DNA of 64,000 nucleotides from Turnera subulata (GCA_028386065.3 JAKUCV010000968.1:133142-197141), one strand, 5' to 3'; shown: positions 1-10,615, numbered from the stretch's first letter. Notes: generated from the letters alone by a model not told the origin. A program made the numbers and translations.

Positions 1-246
1 GGGCTTGGATCCATAGTTTGCATGTGTCGCATACAGTGTTAGTGAGTTATTTAAGTCTTCCGCTGTGCACTGTTTTTAATTATTATTGGGCCAATGGGCC
101 AGATTTGTTATTTATGTCGTATCACTATTTTGGCCGTTGGGCCGAGTTATTGTTTTATACACTGTATGCTGAGTCATTTTGGGTTGGGTTGTCACAGTTT
201 CGGCACGTGTTTACTGTGTACGGTAAATACGGGTCGGGGCGTTTCA
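1..246 (+). repeat. 3' end of a V-family LTR (window starts inside it)
   Basis: This stretch matches the last part of the LTR ending at 9932, including the shared block around GGCACGTGTTTACTGTGTA and the terminal GGGCGTTTCA. No primer-binding site follows, so it is either a solo LTR or a 3' LTR whose element lies outside the window. Orientation is plus. It carries no gene. Confidence 0.75.
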
Positions 247-296
247 AAAACTATCGATTATCACTGTAAAGGTTAGAACGGCACCCGGGTCGTTAC
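247..296 (-). repeat. Fragment of the start of a V-family LTR, inverted
   Basis: Read on the minus strand from 296, the sequence begins TGTAACGACCCGGG and continues into TTTACAGTGAT. This resembles the start of the V LTR at 12433 (TGTAACAGCCCGGG, then TTTTTACAGTGAT). It directly abuts the plus-strand LTR end at 246, so two LTR ends meet in opposite orientation, as they do at 14931/14932. It is short and diverged, so the assignment is moderate. Confidence 0.5.
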
Positions 297-2410
297 AATT
301 GAAGATAGCAATTAAAGTGAAATGGTAAACACAAACAGATTCTTTTTCGCAGCAGAAGAATCTATTAGTCAACAATTTTTCCAGTGAACGAAAAGAAAAT
401 ATTATTGGTCGCTCGAATCACTTGTGTCTGCTCCATGTAATATAAGCTAGCAAATCCTAACGGCCCGTTTGGTTGAGTGTAATGGGATGTAATGGAATGG
501 AATCAAATGGAATCCATTCCTAAAATTTAGGCATAGATTCTATTTGATTCATTTCTATTACATCTCATTACACCCAACAAAACAAGCCGTAAATGTTTTC
601 AAAGCTTATTAGAAATGGAACTTTAGACACCTAGCCGCAGAAAGGAAAAAAAAAACAAGGATTTAATGAAGGGGTTTATGGTAAATCCCTGAAATTTTAT
701 ATATGTTGAAGCCTGAAGGATAATGAATTGTTAACATAATTGATAGTTTGCTTTTTGGGTCGAATTGTGTTTCGAAATGCATAAAGGAGTTATTTGCAGA
801 CCTTTGTTATTAGATAAAGATTGTTTTTTCTTTTGGTAAAAAATTAAAAAAAGTATGAATATTCTGCTAGTTGTCGGTCCATACAATATGTTTAACTTGA
901 AAAATTGCTAATAACGCCTTTTGTTTTGTTTTGGCCATCTTTTCTTTGTGTGTGTGTGGTTTATTTTCCTGACAAAATCAAAGGCCTCTATAATACTGGG
1001 CAGTTGGCGCATGTGAATGTTAGGCCGATTATTCCCATAAACCTATAATTTGATGCCATCAGCGTAATCCATATATTCTTTTGGTCTTGATTATATATAT
1101 GATCTTGGCTTGAGTTATCGGGGATCTTCTTCAAATCCAGATGCCAGCAAATAAGTGAGGCTGAGATATTATTATCATGTTTTCATGCCTGGTCATCTGA
1201 AATATAATCTAGTTGTTTTATTTTAGTTGGTCTTATAATTAAGTGCTCTAGCTAGAGTTGAGAAGCAATATATAGCTAGGTTATATTAAGCCGATGAGCC
1301 TCTTCTTGGCTTGAAAAGAATGAGCAGGAGGAACTGTACTGCTGAGAAATGTTTCTTTTCTGTATAGCCACTGAAGCTTCCATGTGTGGCTCTGTAGCTT
1401 TGTAAATAGGGTTATTGGGGGTGCAGAGCAAATGGACTGAAGGATAGAATTGATGAGGAGTATATAATACTACTACTAGTATTGTCTTGGGTTCTGTTAT
1501 TTTCATACTTATTTTTTGGTTGTTTCATCGAAGTTGCAGGCAAAGTGCCATGTGGTGAGCTCAGATGTGAGCACATGGCTTCTCAAATATCCAGGTCCTG
1601 AGACTGTAAATCAGTACACTGGAAAAACCTGGGGTTTTGGGTTTTCCAAGAGAATCAGTTGCAGAGGAACACCACTTGATTGGCGCTTAGATAAGAAAAA
1701 AAAAAAACCAGTTTTTTAGGAGCATGCAAAGACAGCAAGAGGTATTGGGGAAGTGTGAGCCTGTGATTTCATTTGAGGAACAGCCCCGTGAAACTCATCT
1801 TAGGCTCCACTATACAGCAATAATAAAAGAGACTACTTGGAATGGGATACCTCTCTTTGTGTTCTCTCTTTTTATTTCTTTATTGGCTCCTCCATTGCTA
1901 ACCAGTTCAGGTACCATCTGCTTGCTTCTCAAATCTGAGAGTACAGCTTTCATGGATTGGTTCCTAATATTTTTCTGTTCTTGTTCAAATTTCATTTAGT
2001 ATTCCTATTAATTAAGTGATATGCAAAACTTCTCCAGATCCCGTACCAAAAAAACTTTCCATTTTCTGTAGTCTACCCTCTTTGATATATGAGCAAGAAC
2101 AGAAACACTAGGCTTCTAGACACATTCCTGCTCTTCAATCCACTAGCAATTTCAAATTTTCTTGTTTCTTTTCTGCTCATGCTTTCTTCTTTGTCTTCAA
2201 GCTGTATTCTGAATTAAAGTTTCATTACTCCTCTTCCAACAACGCCCCTGCCCTCCACCTATCACATATTCTCCTTCCACTTACAGCTTATACTAGAGGA
2301 TAAGAGGACGGCAGAGCAACTTTTGTGCATATAGTTCTTTGTCACAACTCACAAGCATACCTTCTTTGCATATCATTGTTTCGTCTCTAACTAAGGAGTA
2401 CCTTAGATTC
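297..2410. other. Upstream region of the 2411 gene, no confident gene
   Basis: Apart from the MITE at 461-589, I see no coding sequence I trust here. Short open frames at 1516-1719 and 1724-1999 have no recognisable domain. The last 250 bases before the gene are CT-rich, as in plant promoters and leaders, and a CT-rich stretch ending ACTTACAG near 2286 could be a splice acceptor of a leader intron. No TATA box is convincing enough to name. Confidence 0.4.
461..589. mobile_element. Tourist-like MITE (PIF/Harbinger type)
   Basis: A 129-bp element with terminal inverted repeats: CGGCCCGTTTGGTTGAGTGT at the left, and the inverse of ACACCCAACAAAACAAGCCG at the right. It is flanked by TAA at 458-460 and 590-592. 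A GGCCCGTTTGGTT terminus with a 3-bp TAA duplication is typical of Tourist MITEs mobilised by PIF/Harbinger transposases. It is non-coding and can form one long hairpin. The inverted repeats extend about 45 bp with mismatches. Confidence 0.8.
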
Positions 2411-3172
2411 ATGAAGCTGCAAAACCAAACTGAACCAGTACAAATGCTTTCTTCTTTGTGTTTCTTCAAATGTCCAAAAACCTGGATATCAGTTCTAGCT
2501 CCACTCCCGATTGTTGCTGGTTTTCTTGGTTATGGGTTTGTATCAAAGCTAATAGCCACTGCATTAATCATCTCTACAACTTTCTACACATTTTCAAAAC
2601 GAAACCAAAGGCTGCAGGAGAAATCTGTCAAAAGTGAGGTTCTTAGACCTGATTGTTTGCCTCACAGTCACAGACAAGAGGTTGTATCCAAAGCTCAAGC
2701 TACTGAAACCAAATCCATTACACACAAGAAAGAAGAACAAGAAAAAGAAGAAGAAAGAAGACGCCAACTAGATGACTATTTGTCCAGATCTTCACCAACT
2801 ATACTGTCAGAAAGCGACTGCCTTGGTCGGTCCTCATCTAGTACTGAGGATTCTGAAGTGGACTGGATGTTTCAAGACGAAGTGTTCAGGAGCCCGGATG
2901 ACTCTGACGGATCCATTTCTGATGAGGAAAGTCTCTTTGAAATTGCCCTCCCTAGCGGGCAATACCTGGGTCATCTTCACAGGCAACAGGAGCCCAAGTT
3001 TAATCTGCAGAAGAAAATGCCAGACATTAATGTGCTTGGCTCATGTTTTAAACAGCATGGTCTAATGGAGTTTCTTGCAGAACTAAATGAGATGAACGAA
3101 GAGGAAAACTTGATCGAGATTGATATCTCAATGGGTTCCATCAAGTGTCCAAGGTTTGAGATTGAAGCTTAG
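2411..3172 (+). CDS. Uncharacterised plant membrane protein with acidic C-terminal half
   Basis: A single-exon frame of 253 residues, ATG at 2411 to TAG at 3170-3172. The frame stays open upstream, but 2411 is the first ATG. Residues 25-44 (from TWISVLAP) and about 47-61 are hydrophobic and look like one or two membrane segments or a hairpin anchor. A Lys/Glu/Arg-rich coiled stretch (KKEEQEKEEERRRQ) follows near residue 105-120. The rest is Ser/Asp/Glu-rich and acidic (STEDSEVDWMF, SPDDSDGSISDEES). It ends with an ordered motif, NLIEIDISMGSIKCPRFEIE. From memory this layout resembles conserved plant proteins of unknown function, but I cannot name a family. It is the only probable host gene in the window, sits in the only stretch largely free of LTR elements, and has a polyadenylation signal downstream. 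A missing 5' exon cannot be excluded. Confidence 0.8.
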   Translation: MKLQNQTEPVQMLSSLCFFKCPKTWISVLAPLPIVAGFLGYGFVSKLIATALIISTTFYTFSKRNQRLQEKSVKSEVLRPDCLPHSHRQEVVSKAQATETKSITHKKEEQEKEEERRRQLDDYLSRSSPTILSESDCLGRSSSSTEDSEVDWMFQDEVFRSPDDSDGSISDEESLFEIALPSGQYLGHLHRQQEPKFNLQKKMPDINVLGSCFKQHGLMEFLAELNEMNEEENLIEIDISMGSIKCPRFEIEA

Positions 3173-4028
3173 ACTACCTTTTTTAACCTTTTTCTGCTAT
3201 CATATGAATTATGATGATACTAATCAAGTTTTTTAATCCTTGTCCGGATTTTGGAACTGAGATATATATACTAGAAAATTTCCCAATTTGACACATATTT
3301 TTGTACTGTAATTGGATCTGTTATGATGTCTGTAAACAGTGATGCTCAACCTAGAAAACTTTGGATACCCTCTTAAAGCATTTGTATTATGGCCTATGTT
3401 TTCTCTTAATGCGCAATAAAGTACTAAAAGTTTGAAGGTCATGGTCAATTGATGGATTTGCACTCTTTCATTCCCTTTTTCTGCAGTGATCCTTTTTGCC
3501 CTCAGATTAGTTTTATCGGTTATTTCTGATTTAACATTATCCTGGGCCCTGAGAACATCTCAGTGTGCTGTGATTAGAGCACAATATCGTTTACCCCTCA
3601 TAGTTTATTACATTGCGATTAGATGTTTTGGTCTCAGCGGAACAAATAAAGAGTAAAGACCAAGACCAAGACCTTGTAATTCGTAGCCTACGCTACATCT
3701 ATAAAATCTATAAGTTGTCACGTGAATGCGATGACTAATTGACTACTGCAAGAATTTAAACGTCTTATTTTCAAAAAAAGGAAAAAATGGAGAAGAGGGA
3801 GAAGAAGAAGACAAAAAATTAAATGACTAGATGCTGCAATCATCATGTGTCCTTGTTGTTTAATACTTTTTATTAACGAGAATTATCTTCCAGTTATAGT
3901 ACTGTGACTTAGTCACTCCTCGCTTTAAACCTCTTCTTCTTGGTTGTAATGATGACCGATAATCAAAGTACTGCTAAACATCATACAACAATCGAGAGAG
4001 GGGGAAAGATATAGCTAGCTAGTAAATT
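3173..4028. other. 3' flank of the 2411 gene, otherwise empty
   Basis: This holds the probable 3' UTR, with AATAAA at 3415, and then AT-rich sequence with no gene I can support. A purine-rich run at about 3776-3820 is low-complexity DNA. The stretch ends at the left terminus of element V at 4029. Confidence 0.5.
3415..3420 (+). promoter_or_regulatory. Polyadenylation signal AATAAA
   Basis: A canonical AATAAA lies 243 bases after the stop codon of the gene at 2411-3172, in T-rich sequence with TTGT-type far-upstream elements. It fits a plant 3' UTR of normal length. The motif is common by chance in AT-rich DNA. Confidence 0.45.
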
Positions 4029-4306
4029 TGCAACAGTCCGGAAAAAAATTTAGATTTTTATCCGGAAAAAATTAATTTTGGGTAATTAATTGAAGGTAAA
4101 TCGAGCGTCGTTTTTCGTAACCGAGTCTTTTCCGTGAATTTTACGGACCAAAGTTGGTATTTTTCGAATTCCGAAATCCTCAGAAAAATCACACCGGAAA
4201 ATAACTAAGGGGGTATCAGTTATTTTCTGGTCCAGGCCGGACTCGCTCCATAATGCAGACAAGCTGCATTATTGAACGTTCACAGGTTGTACAGTTCATT
4301 CACGGT

Positions 4307-4314
4307 TATAAAAG
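4307..4314 (+). promoter_or_regulatory. TATA box of element V, 5' LTR
   Basis: TATAAAAG sits about 280 bp into the LTR and is conserved in the 3' LTR copy at 12759-12766. It lies directly upstream of the long purine tract, so the predicted transcript would start inside that tract. Confidence 0.65.
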
Positions 4315-4566
4315 AGGCAGAGGAGAAGAGAAAAAGAGAAGAAGAAAAGAGGAAGAAAGGAGAGGAAGAAAAAGAGAAAGAAAAAAATTCAAAAAAAAAA
4401 AGAGAAGAAAAAGGGAAAAAAAAAGAAAAACCAAGAGAAAAAAAGAAAAATAAGAGAGAAAAAAAAGAAAAAAAGAAGAAGAAATCGGAAAATAGAAGAA
4501 AAAAAAGAAAAATGGAAAAAAAGAGAAAAAATACAAAAAATAGAAAGGAAAAAAAGAAAAAAAAGT
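4312..4566 (+). repeat. Purine-only (GA/A) tract in V 5' LTR
   Basis: About 250 bases of almost pure A and G immediately after the TATA box. The other copy is at 12766-13018. Open frames through it read as Lys/Glu/Arg repeats on one strand and Phe/Leu/Ser repeats on the other, and are not genes. Purine tracts like this can form triplex or H-DNA structures. Confidence 0.75.
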
Positions 4567-4975
4567 AAATACAGAAAAAAGAGGAACCCGAATGAACAGT
4601 GCTGTCACCCTCGGGTCACTGTGCACGCTGACGAAATCCACGCCGCCGTTCGCTGCACCGCCGCCACCATCGAGCTCGCCACGCGGTCGCGACCTCAACC
4701 CCGTCGCCCCCGTCGTCTTCCGCCGCCTGACGGGCCGTGACGCGCCGCTGACTCGCGAGCAGACCCGCGGATCAGCTTCTCCTCCGCTCTGCTCAGCCTC
4801 CTGCCGTCGCCGCGCCGAGTTTTCACCGCCTATGGAGTCGACGCCTCACGCCGCGCTTCGTGACGCCTTCCCCGTGCTGCGTCGCGCCGCCGTTGCCGCT
4901 GTTGGTGAGCGATTCATTTCTTCTGGGCGGGTCACGGCCGTGTCGCGAACCTGGTTGGGTTGGCTTTGACCGGGT
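4567..4975 (+). other. GC-rich leader block of V LTR
   Basis: A GC-rich block full of CG dinucleotides, in sharp contrast with the AT-rich remainder of the LTR. A 125-codon frame crosses it (4592-4969) and has an open counterpart in the 3' LTR, but its composition (Pro, Ala, Arg, Ser) is that of GC-rich DNA and I see no domain. It probably lies in the transcribed leader. Confidence 0.5.
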
Positions 4976-5543
4976 CCTATTTTTTTTAAAAAATAAATAA
5001 CATATGTATTTATATATTTACTCATTTTTCTGGTAATTAATTCTGAGGAAAATATATATATTCAGTTTGAGAAAATTATGATCAGTTTAATTCTGGTATT
5101 TTGAGAAAAATATAAGTATATAAACTTTGTTAAATAATTAAGTTATGTTTGGAAAAACTATTATTATTTGGAAAAAATATATATATCATGGAAATATTTT
5201 CTGGAAAATTTATATATATGTTATTTTTCCTGGAAAATTATGGTAACTGGTACCTTTTGGAAAATATGTAATTATGGTGTACAAAAGTAATATTTTTGAA
5301 AATATATAATTACTTTGATATATAAATGTTTGGAAGTATTTACCATTGGAAAATATATATAGGTGTATTTATTAATTCGTATTTATTTTCAGGAAATAAT
5401 TTTGTATGATTAATTTTTCTGGAAATATAGTTTTCTAAAGATGATAATATTTGGTAATTATATTATGGTAAATAGTTTTATAAAAATATTTTGGAAATAT
5501 ATAGATACATATGTTATCTTTTCCAGAAAATTATAGTGATTAT

Positions 5544-8500
5544 TGTAACGCCCTGAATTTTCGGTATTTAATTTTTATGAAATTTTTGAAATTTTCCGAA
5601 TTTTATTTCTATTTTTACCCTTGCAAAATTTTTAGAATTTTTGCTCAAGAAATCTAATTTTCCTTATCGTTGATGATTAATTACCTAAAAGCTTTATTGG
5701 GGGTTTTGTTTTTTTTAAAATGTTTAGAATTTAATTGGTTAAACAAAGTATACAGAATCAACTAAATGGGAGTCTTGCATGTGTGGAACATTGTTGTCTA
5801 GTTTTATTAAAAAAAAAAGGAATGTGGTTTTGGCTAGTGGGAACCGATAAAATAATTAGTTTTGGGGTTTTGACCAAAGGAGCAAAGGCATGTGGCTGGG
5901 CCTTGGAGGAAAATTGGTCAAAACGACATACATGGGCACATAACTGATTTAGCATTTTGGTTCCTAAGGGATTCAAGGGTTTGCAACGCTTTCAAACCCA
6001 CTTTTCTATCTTTCTCATTCCTTTCTTTCTACCAGCGTCGTTCACACCCCCACCCTCTCTTTTATTTTTTTTCCTCTTCCTCTCCTCCCTCATCTTTCTC
6101 ACCGTTCCCTTCCTTACTAGCCGACTAATTTGTCTCCGCCGTCTTGGTCCTCTTGTGTGCGGAAGCTCTTGGAAAATAAACTCCAGCCATCGTTGTCCAT
6201 GGGGGTTGGATTATTATGCCTTGCGAAGAATGGGTCGACTCTAGTGTCATGGTTAAACTCTGACTGAATTATGTTTTGACGGGTAAGAACCCATTTCTCT
6301 TATTTTACTTGAGCTAATTGATTGTCGGTTGGGTCGACCATTCTGCTGGTACTTGGATGGTAGTGGTATTCATGTTGTCATTTTGGAGCAAAGTAGGTTA
6401 TTAATGACCATCTATATTATTTTGGGTTCTTGCTTTTGGAATCAATGATAATCAACTTATCCAGTGACGTTCTGCAATTGTTTATCATGTAGGCATTAGT
6501 CAATCACCTAACTAGAAGAAAATGTGTATATGTATGTGTCTTTGGTGGTAAAGGAACACGTGAACCAAAGGATGATACTTTGATGTTATCTTACGGATGC
6601 ATATTGACTTTGAGTTGTGAAGTGTATCAGATTTGCATTAGAGCATTTCACATGAATAAGTTTCCATTGGACCATTATCATTTACGTATTGGCTTTAAAA
6701 CCCAAGCTTAATTTTGGGGCTTGACCTACTGAACTAGTAATTTAAGGTGGCTTGTGAATTATTATTTGGGCCTATTATAATGGATTTAGCGGGATGATTA
6801 ATTTGAGGATGAGAATACGATTAATTCAATTAATTAGTTGTTCATATGGTTAACAATTTTGTGTACGTTTTAAATAGAATAATAAATCTGGTTCCATGTA
6901 ATCATGGGGTGTAAATATTTGTTGGGCCTTAGGCTAGGCTTTAAAGATAAAACGATATTAGTTTGTCAGCAAATAAATTTGAAACTCTTTATTATATTAA
7001 AATCTTGTGCCTCATTGTTTTTGACACAGAACTCAGTTGCTAATGATTTTATTTAATTATAAGGGACCTAGATTCCAATCTTTTTAGGTAGCTTGACATG
7101 GTAAATTTCTCCGTTACATCGCATGCCGGTAAAAGATTTTATTCATAACTTATTAAGTACTAAGCATGCATTTCATACTATGTTTGTGTATTCTATACTT
7201 GATACACGTGTCAATGCTTAGGCATCGGTGATACCGTAGGAGAAGCAAGGTTTTATGACGAAGCTAGGTTTGGACGCTATCGATTTAATATTTCAGGTGA
7301 GGACATATAAACCCTTGTATGCAATACTGCCTACAATACTCGGTTAATTAACATGATATGCAAAGTGGTGATATTTGTTTGGCACTGAATGCTGTATGTG
7401 TGTATACCTGTTGTGCTGATGTTGCTAATTGCAAAGTGTATTATATTGATGATACGTATATGATGTGGTGTGCCTGATTATGTGACCTGTTGTCCGATGT
7501 GAATCGTGTGCCTGTGTGATAAGACATGCCAGTTGGGCATGATTTGTTTGTTATGATTAAATAATATGAGATATGATTTTGTGGTTCGTGTGGTGACTTG
7601 AGGGCCAGAGGCCCGGATTTGAAAATAAGATATTAAATCCACACAACCTGTTTGATAATAACGTATGGCAAAACTCTTTATGCATAATTGAGAATAACGA
7701 ATTATAATAATTCTACTGTGGGGCTGTTGACCGGTTGGTTCGAGCGGGAAGTGATACCCCTCGGGATTTCATGCGGGATAGCATGGTATATGCGGTTAGC
7801 ATATGGGTCTGTGATGACCGGTTCTACCTTTCTCTTTCTATCTCCCCCTTTCTACCTCCCTCTTTCTCTCTGTCTATCTCTCTCTCTCTGATTGTATTGG
7901 GCCTTACCCTGATTATATTGGGCTTATGCCCTGGTTGTCTCATGAGACGGGACCGAGCTCGACGCACACAGTAGAGGGCCCTAATAAAACATTCAACCCT
8001 AATAACAATAATGTACAATGATAATTAAGAGATTAAAGATCGATGTTGGTTTGAAGTCTGATGATGACTTGTTTTGTTCTTTGTGACTTGTTTGTGCATT
8101 GTGGTTGCTGTTGCCTGATGCCGGTGAACTTGTAGTTGATTTGTATTTGTATACACTGGTTTTTTTGTTTGCGGTGAGACATTGGTTGGTCTCACCCTCT
8201 CACAGTCTTTTTCAGGTTAACTGCTCATTGAGCAGTGGTGCATATCAGCAGGTGGCGGTGTTTTTCTCCTCGGGTCGGATCCATAGAGTTCACTGCATAC
8301 ATGTTACTATATGTTTTGTCTTCCGCTGCATACTCGCTTTCTTGTATTATTTATTATTTGATTAAACGTTGATCATGATGTTGATAACGTATCCCGGGTA
8401 GAAGGGCATTTCGATCACTTCTTATGTTGTAATTAATTTAATGAGTTACTTGGGATACATGTGTTTAGTTGATGATTTTTCGTGTCCCGGGAATGATAAG

Positions 8501-8564
8501 GGCAATTTGGTCATTTTATATTTAAATTCTATTTTATATTATAAATTGGGACACGGGCGTTTCA
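5544..8564 (+). mobile_element. Solo LTR of the T family inserted in V's 5' LTR
   Basis: This 3,021-bp insert starts TGTAACGCCC and ends GGGCGTTTCA. It is flanked by the 5-bp duplication ATTAT at 5539-5543 and 8565-8569. The uninterrupted site is visible in V's other LTR near 13970-13985, which proves the boundaries. It shares blocks with the LTRs of element T (for example the region around 8214-8290 matches the minus strand near 27190-27250), so it belongs to the same family. No internal region or second LTR is present, so it is a solo LTR left by LTR-LTR recombination. It contains a pyrimidine-rich tract at about 7829-7890 and no gene. Confidence 0.9.
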
Positions 8565-8953
8565 ATTATATTTTGGGAAAAGTATAATTAATTTGTGAAA
8601 ATATTTTGAAAAGAGTTTTAATTAAAGTATGGTACCGAAATTATATTCGGATATACGTACGGTATAATATTTTCGGTAAAAGATGATGATATGAACCGGG
8701 ATGGGTTAGTTTCGCAGTATTGGCATCATGGCATACTCTTATGTGCATCTTATGAGAGTATATATTGTTTTGTCGTATAGGTTTGATATCGGGCAGTTTC
8801 CCTTGGAGCCGACATTGGACCGGTCATTGTCTTCAGAGTTGAGTAATCGGCCAAGGTGAGGATGGATTTCCTTCGATATGTGCCTATATTACTCGGTTGT
8901 TGTGTTTGATGATTATTGCACTGTTGATTGTTGCATTTTCTGTGGTTTGACTC

Positions 8954-9337
8954 GGGAAGTTTATCCCATTGTCTTGATTGTTTGTCGGGATGTTTATCCC
9001 CGTACGTCGAGTTTTGGATGTCTATCTTGTTGTCTTTTTGGTATTAAGTACAATGGATTAAATAATAAAATGTGATAAGGATGTCGATCCTCGGTTTGGA
9101 TTGGGATGTCTATCCCGGTATTTTGGTTAGGGATGTTGATCCCTGTGATTTGGTTTTGAATGGTGATAATATAATTGTCACGTGGTAAGTAGTGGTACGA
9201 CTCGATGGTTTAAGACCGTTTTGTGGTGGCCATGACCTGGGTTACTTGTGATAAGCATGTCTATGCTTGGAATGTCTATCCCGTGATTATATTTGGGATG
9301 TCTATTCCTGGGTTCTTATTTTTGGGATGTCAATCCC
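8954..9337 (+). repeat. Array of about ten small covarying hairpins in V 5' LTR
   Basis: A spaced series of 14-16 nt palindromes with the plan NNNAT-GTCT-ATNNN. Examples are GGGATGTCTATCCC, AGGATGTCGATCCT (9078-9091), AGGGATGTTGATCCCT and AAGCATGTCTATGCTT (9253-9268). Stem bases change in pairs between units while the 4-base loop stays GTCT, GTCG, GTTG, GTTT or GTCA. One unit has a G-T wobble (GGGAT with ATTCC). The same array occurs in the other V-family LTRs. It lies near the 3' end of the LTR, downstream of the TATA box, so it could be transcribed as RNA hairpins. Confidence 0.75.
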
Positions 9338-9936
9338 TGGGCTCTCTTAGATTTGGTCTGGCACCCGAAATATGCTGATAACTAGGTTTGACCCCTAGCT
9401 TATCCGTGACGGGGCCCGGAAAGATAAAATTGGAAATTTGTTTTTGTTTAAGTCTTTTTGGTCTTGGACCAGTTTTGGGACGAGTCTTTTGGATTGGTAT
9501 ATTTTGGCTGTTATGCCTGTGTTTTTGACCTTGAGTAATTTATAGTGTTGCATATTGATTGTCTATCCTTCGTCGGTGAGCACTTCGGACTCACCCCTCA
9601 CCTGCGGGCTTTCATCCTGTAGGTTGAGTTATTTGTGGTTCAGGTTTGATGCATTCCTGACAGGTTGCGGCGTTATCCCTCGGACAGGACTCAGATCCGT
9701 AGTTTGCATCAGTGTCGCATACAGTGTCTTTGTGAGTTATTAAGTCTTCCGCTGTGCTATTTATTGTTATTGTTGGGCCTTGGGCCGGTTGTGATGTTAT
9801 TAATGTTTATATTTTGGGCTGTTGAGCCAGAATTACTGATGTATACACTGTATACTGGGCTTTGTTTGGTTGGGTCGTTACAGTTCCGGCACGTGTTTAC
9901 TGTGTATGGTAAATACGGGTCGGGGCGTTTCATCTT

Positions 9937-9950
9937 TGGTAGCGGAGCGG
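9937..9950 (+). other. Primer-binding site of V (tRNA-iMet type)
   Basis: TGGTAGCGGAGCGG begins four bases after the LTR end. It differs at two positions from the usual plant initiator-Met site TGGTATCAGAGC. This fixes the LTR end at 9932 and the plus orientation. Confidence 0.7.
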
Positions 9951-10204
9951 GCGTTAGGTCTTGTTGGGTAGTCCTTGTGTGTTTGTTGTTCTTGTTTGCA
10001 TAGTTCGCTCCATTTGTTTATTATTTTATATCATTTAGTTAGTGCATTATGGATCCAGTCAAGGGACGCCAACTGTCGCAGAACATACACATAAGAGGTA
10101 ATTGATGCCATAAATAAGCGGAAACATAAATATTATTAATATCACTAATATTATTATTACAATCACTAATATTACATTGTATTATTATAAAAAAACAACA
10201 ACAT
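9951..10204 (+). other. Start of V internal region
   Basis: A short plus-strand frame opens with ATG at 10049 and stops after 18 codons, so no gag remains. The rest is AT-rich and could serve as the 3' end of an antisense transcript covering the frames at 10205-10888. Confidence 0.4.
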
Positions 10205-10555
10205 TCATCTTCTGGGAACAACGTTGACCCTGAAGCTATTGGGGTCATTGTTGATGTTGACCCTGATGCTGTCGTTCCACGAGAACCACATGCCACCCGC
10301 GTTGTTCTGGCCAAGAAGCTCGAACCGGTTTGCTGGAGGGAACCAGAGTGGGATGACACCGTGATCGTCTTCAGGCTGCCACTGGGTCTCCGTGAGAAGA
10401 ACCATGTTGGGCTTGTACTGGTTCTTCAGGTCCCTCAGGGTACGCGAGAACCCCTGGGAACGCCTACCGATTCCTCTGCAATTCCACACCAGCAGTCGGG
10501 CCTTTGGCCAAGTTGCGGGTAATCGAGTCACTCTGGGCATGCTCTGGGCTGTCAT
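10205..10555 (-). pseudogene. Captured LINE endonuclease N-terminus, antisense in V
   Basis: A 116-codon frame on the strand opposite to V. Residues 20-60 read LLVWNCRGIG, then a helix with FSRTLRDLK, then KPNMVLLTETQ. This is the N-terminal strand-loop-strand of the APE-type endonuclease (EEP superfamily) at the start of plant LINE ORF2 proteins, including the WNCRG and TET landmarks. Further on, AGGMWFSWND fits the usual GGxWxxW strand. The later catalytic Asp and His motifs are absent, because only about the first third of the domain is present. It cannot be an active nuclease. Capture of LINE sequence by a non-autonomous LTR element is the simplest explanation; a nested, truncated LINE is less likely because no poly-A tail or target duplication is evident. 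Confidence 0.65.
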
Positions 10556-10615
10556 CGAGAGCTGGTAGTAGGTACCTTGGTCCAGGAAATGGCAAGTGGG
10601 CTCTAGGTTGAATTC

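Larger units (their letters stand above)
4029..9932 (+). repeat. 5' LTR of element V, interrupted by a solo LTR
   Basis: It runs from TGCAACAGTCCGG to GGGCGTTTCA. It aligns with the 3' LTR from 12433 across the start, the TATA box, the purine tract, the GC-rich block, the AT-rich middle and the hairpin array. The alignment breaks only at 5544-8564, where another LTR has inserted. Without that insert and its duplication it is about 2,878 bp. Adjacent downstream is the primer-binding site, which makes this the 5' LTR. Confidence 0.85.

Noticed and set aside
1516..1999. Possible upstream exons of the 2411 gene
   Set aside because: Short frames without domain or clear splice sites that would join them to 2411.
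4253..4568. Open frames of 66-130 codons in the purine tract
   Set aside because: They are Lys/Glu/Arg or Phe/Leu/Ser homopolymer-like translations of A/G-only DNA, seen on both strands.
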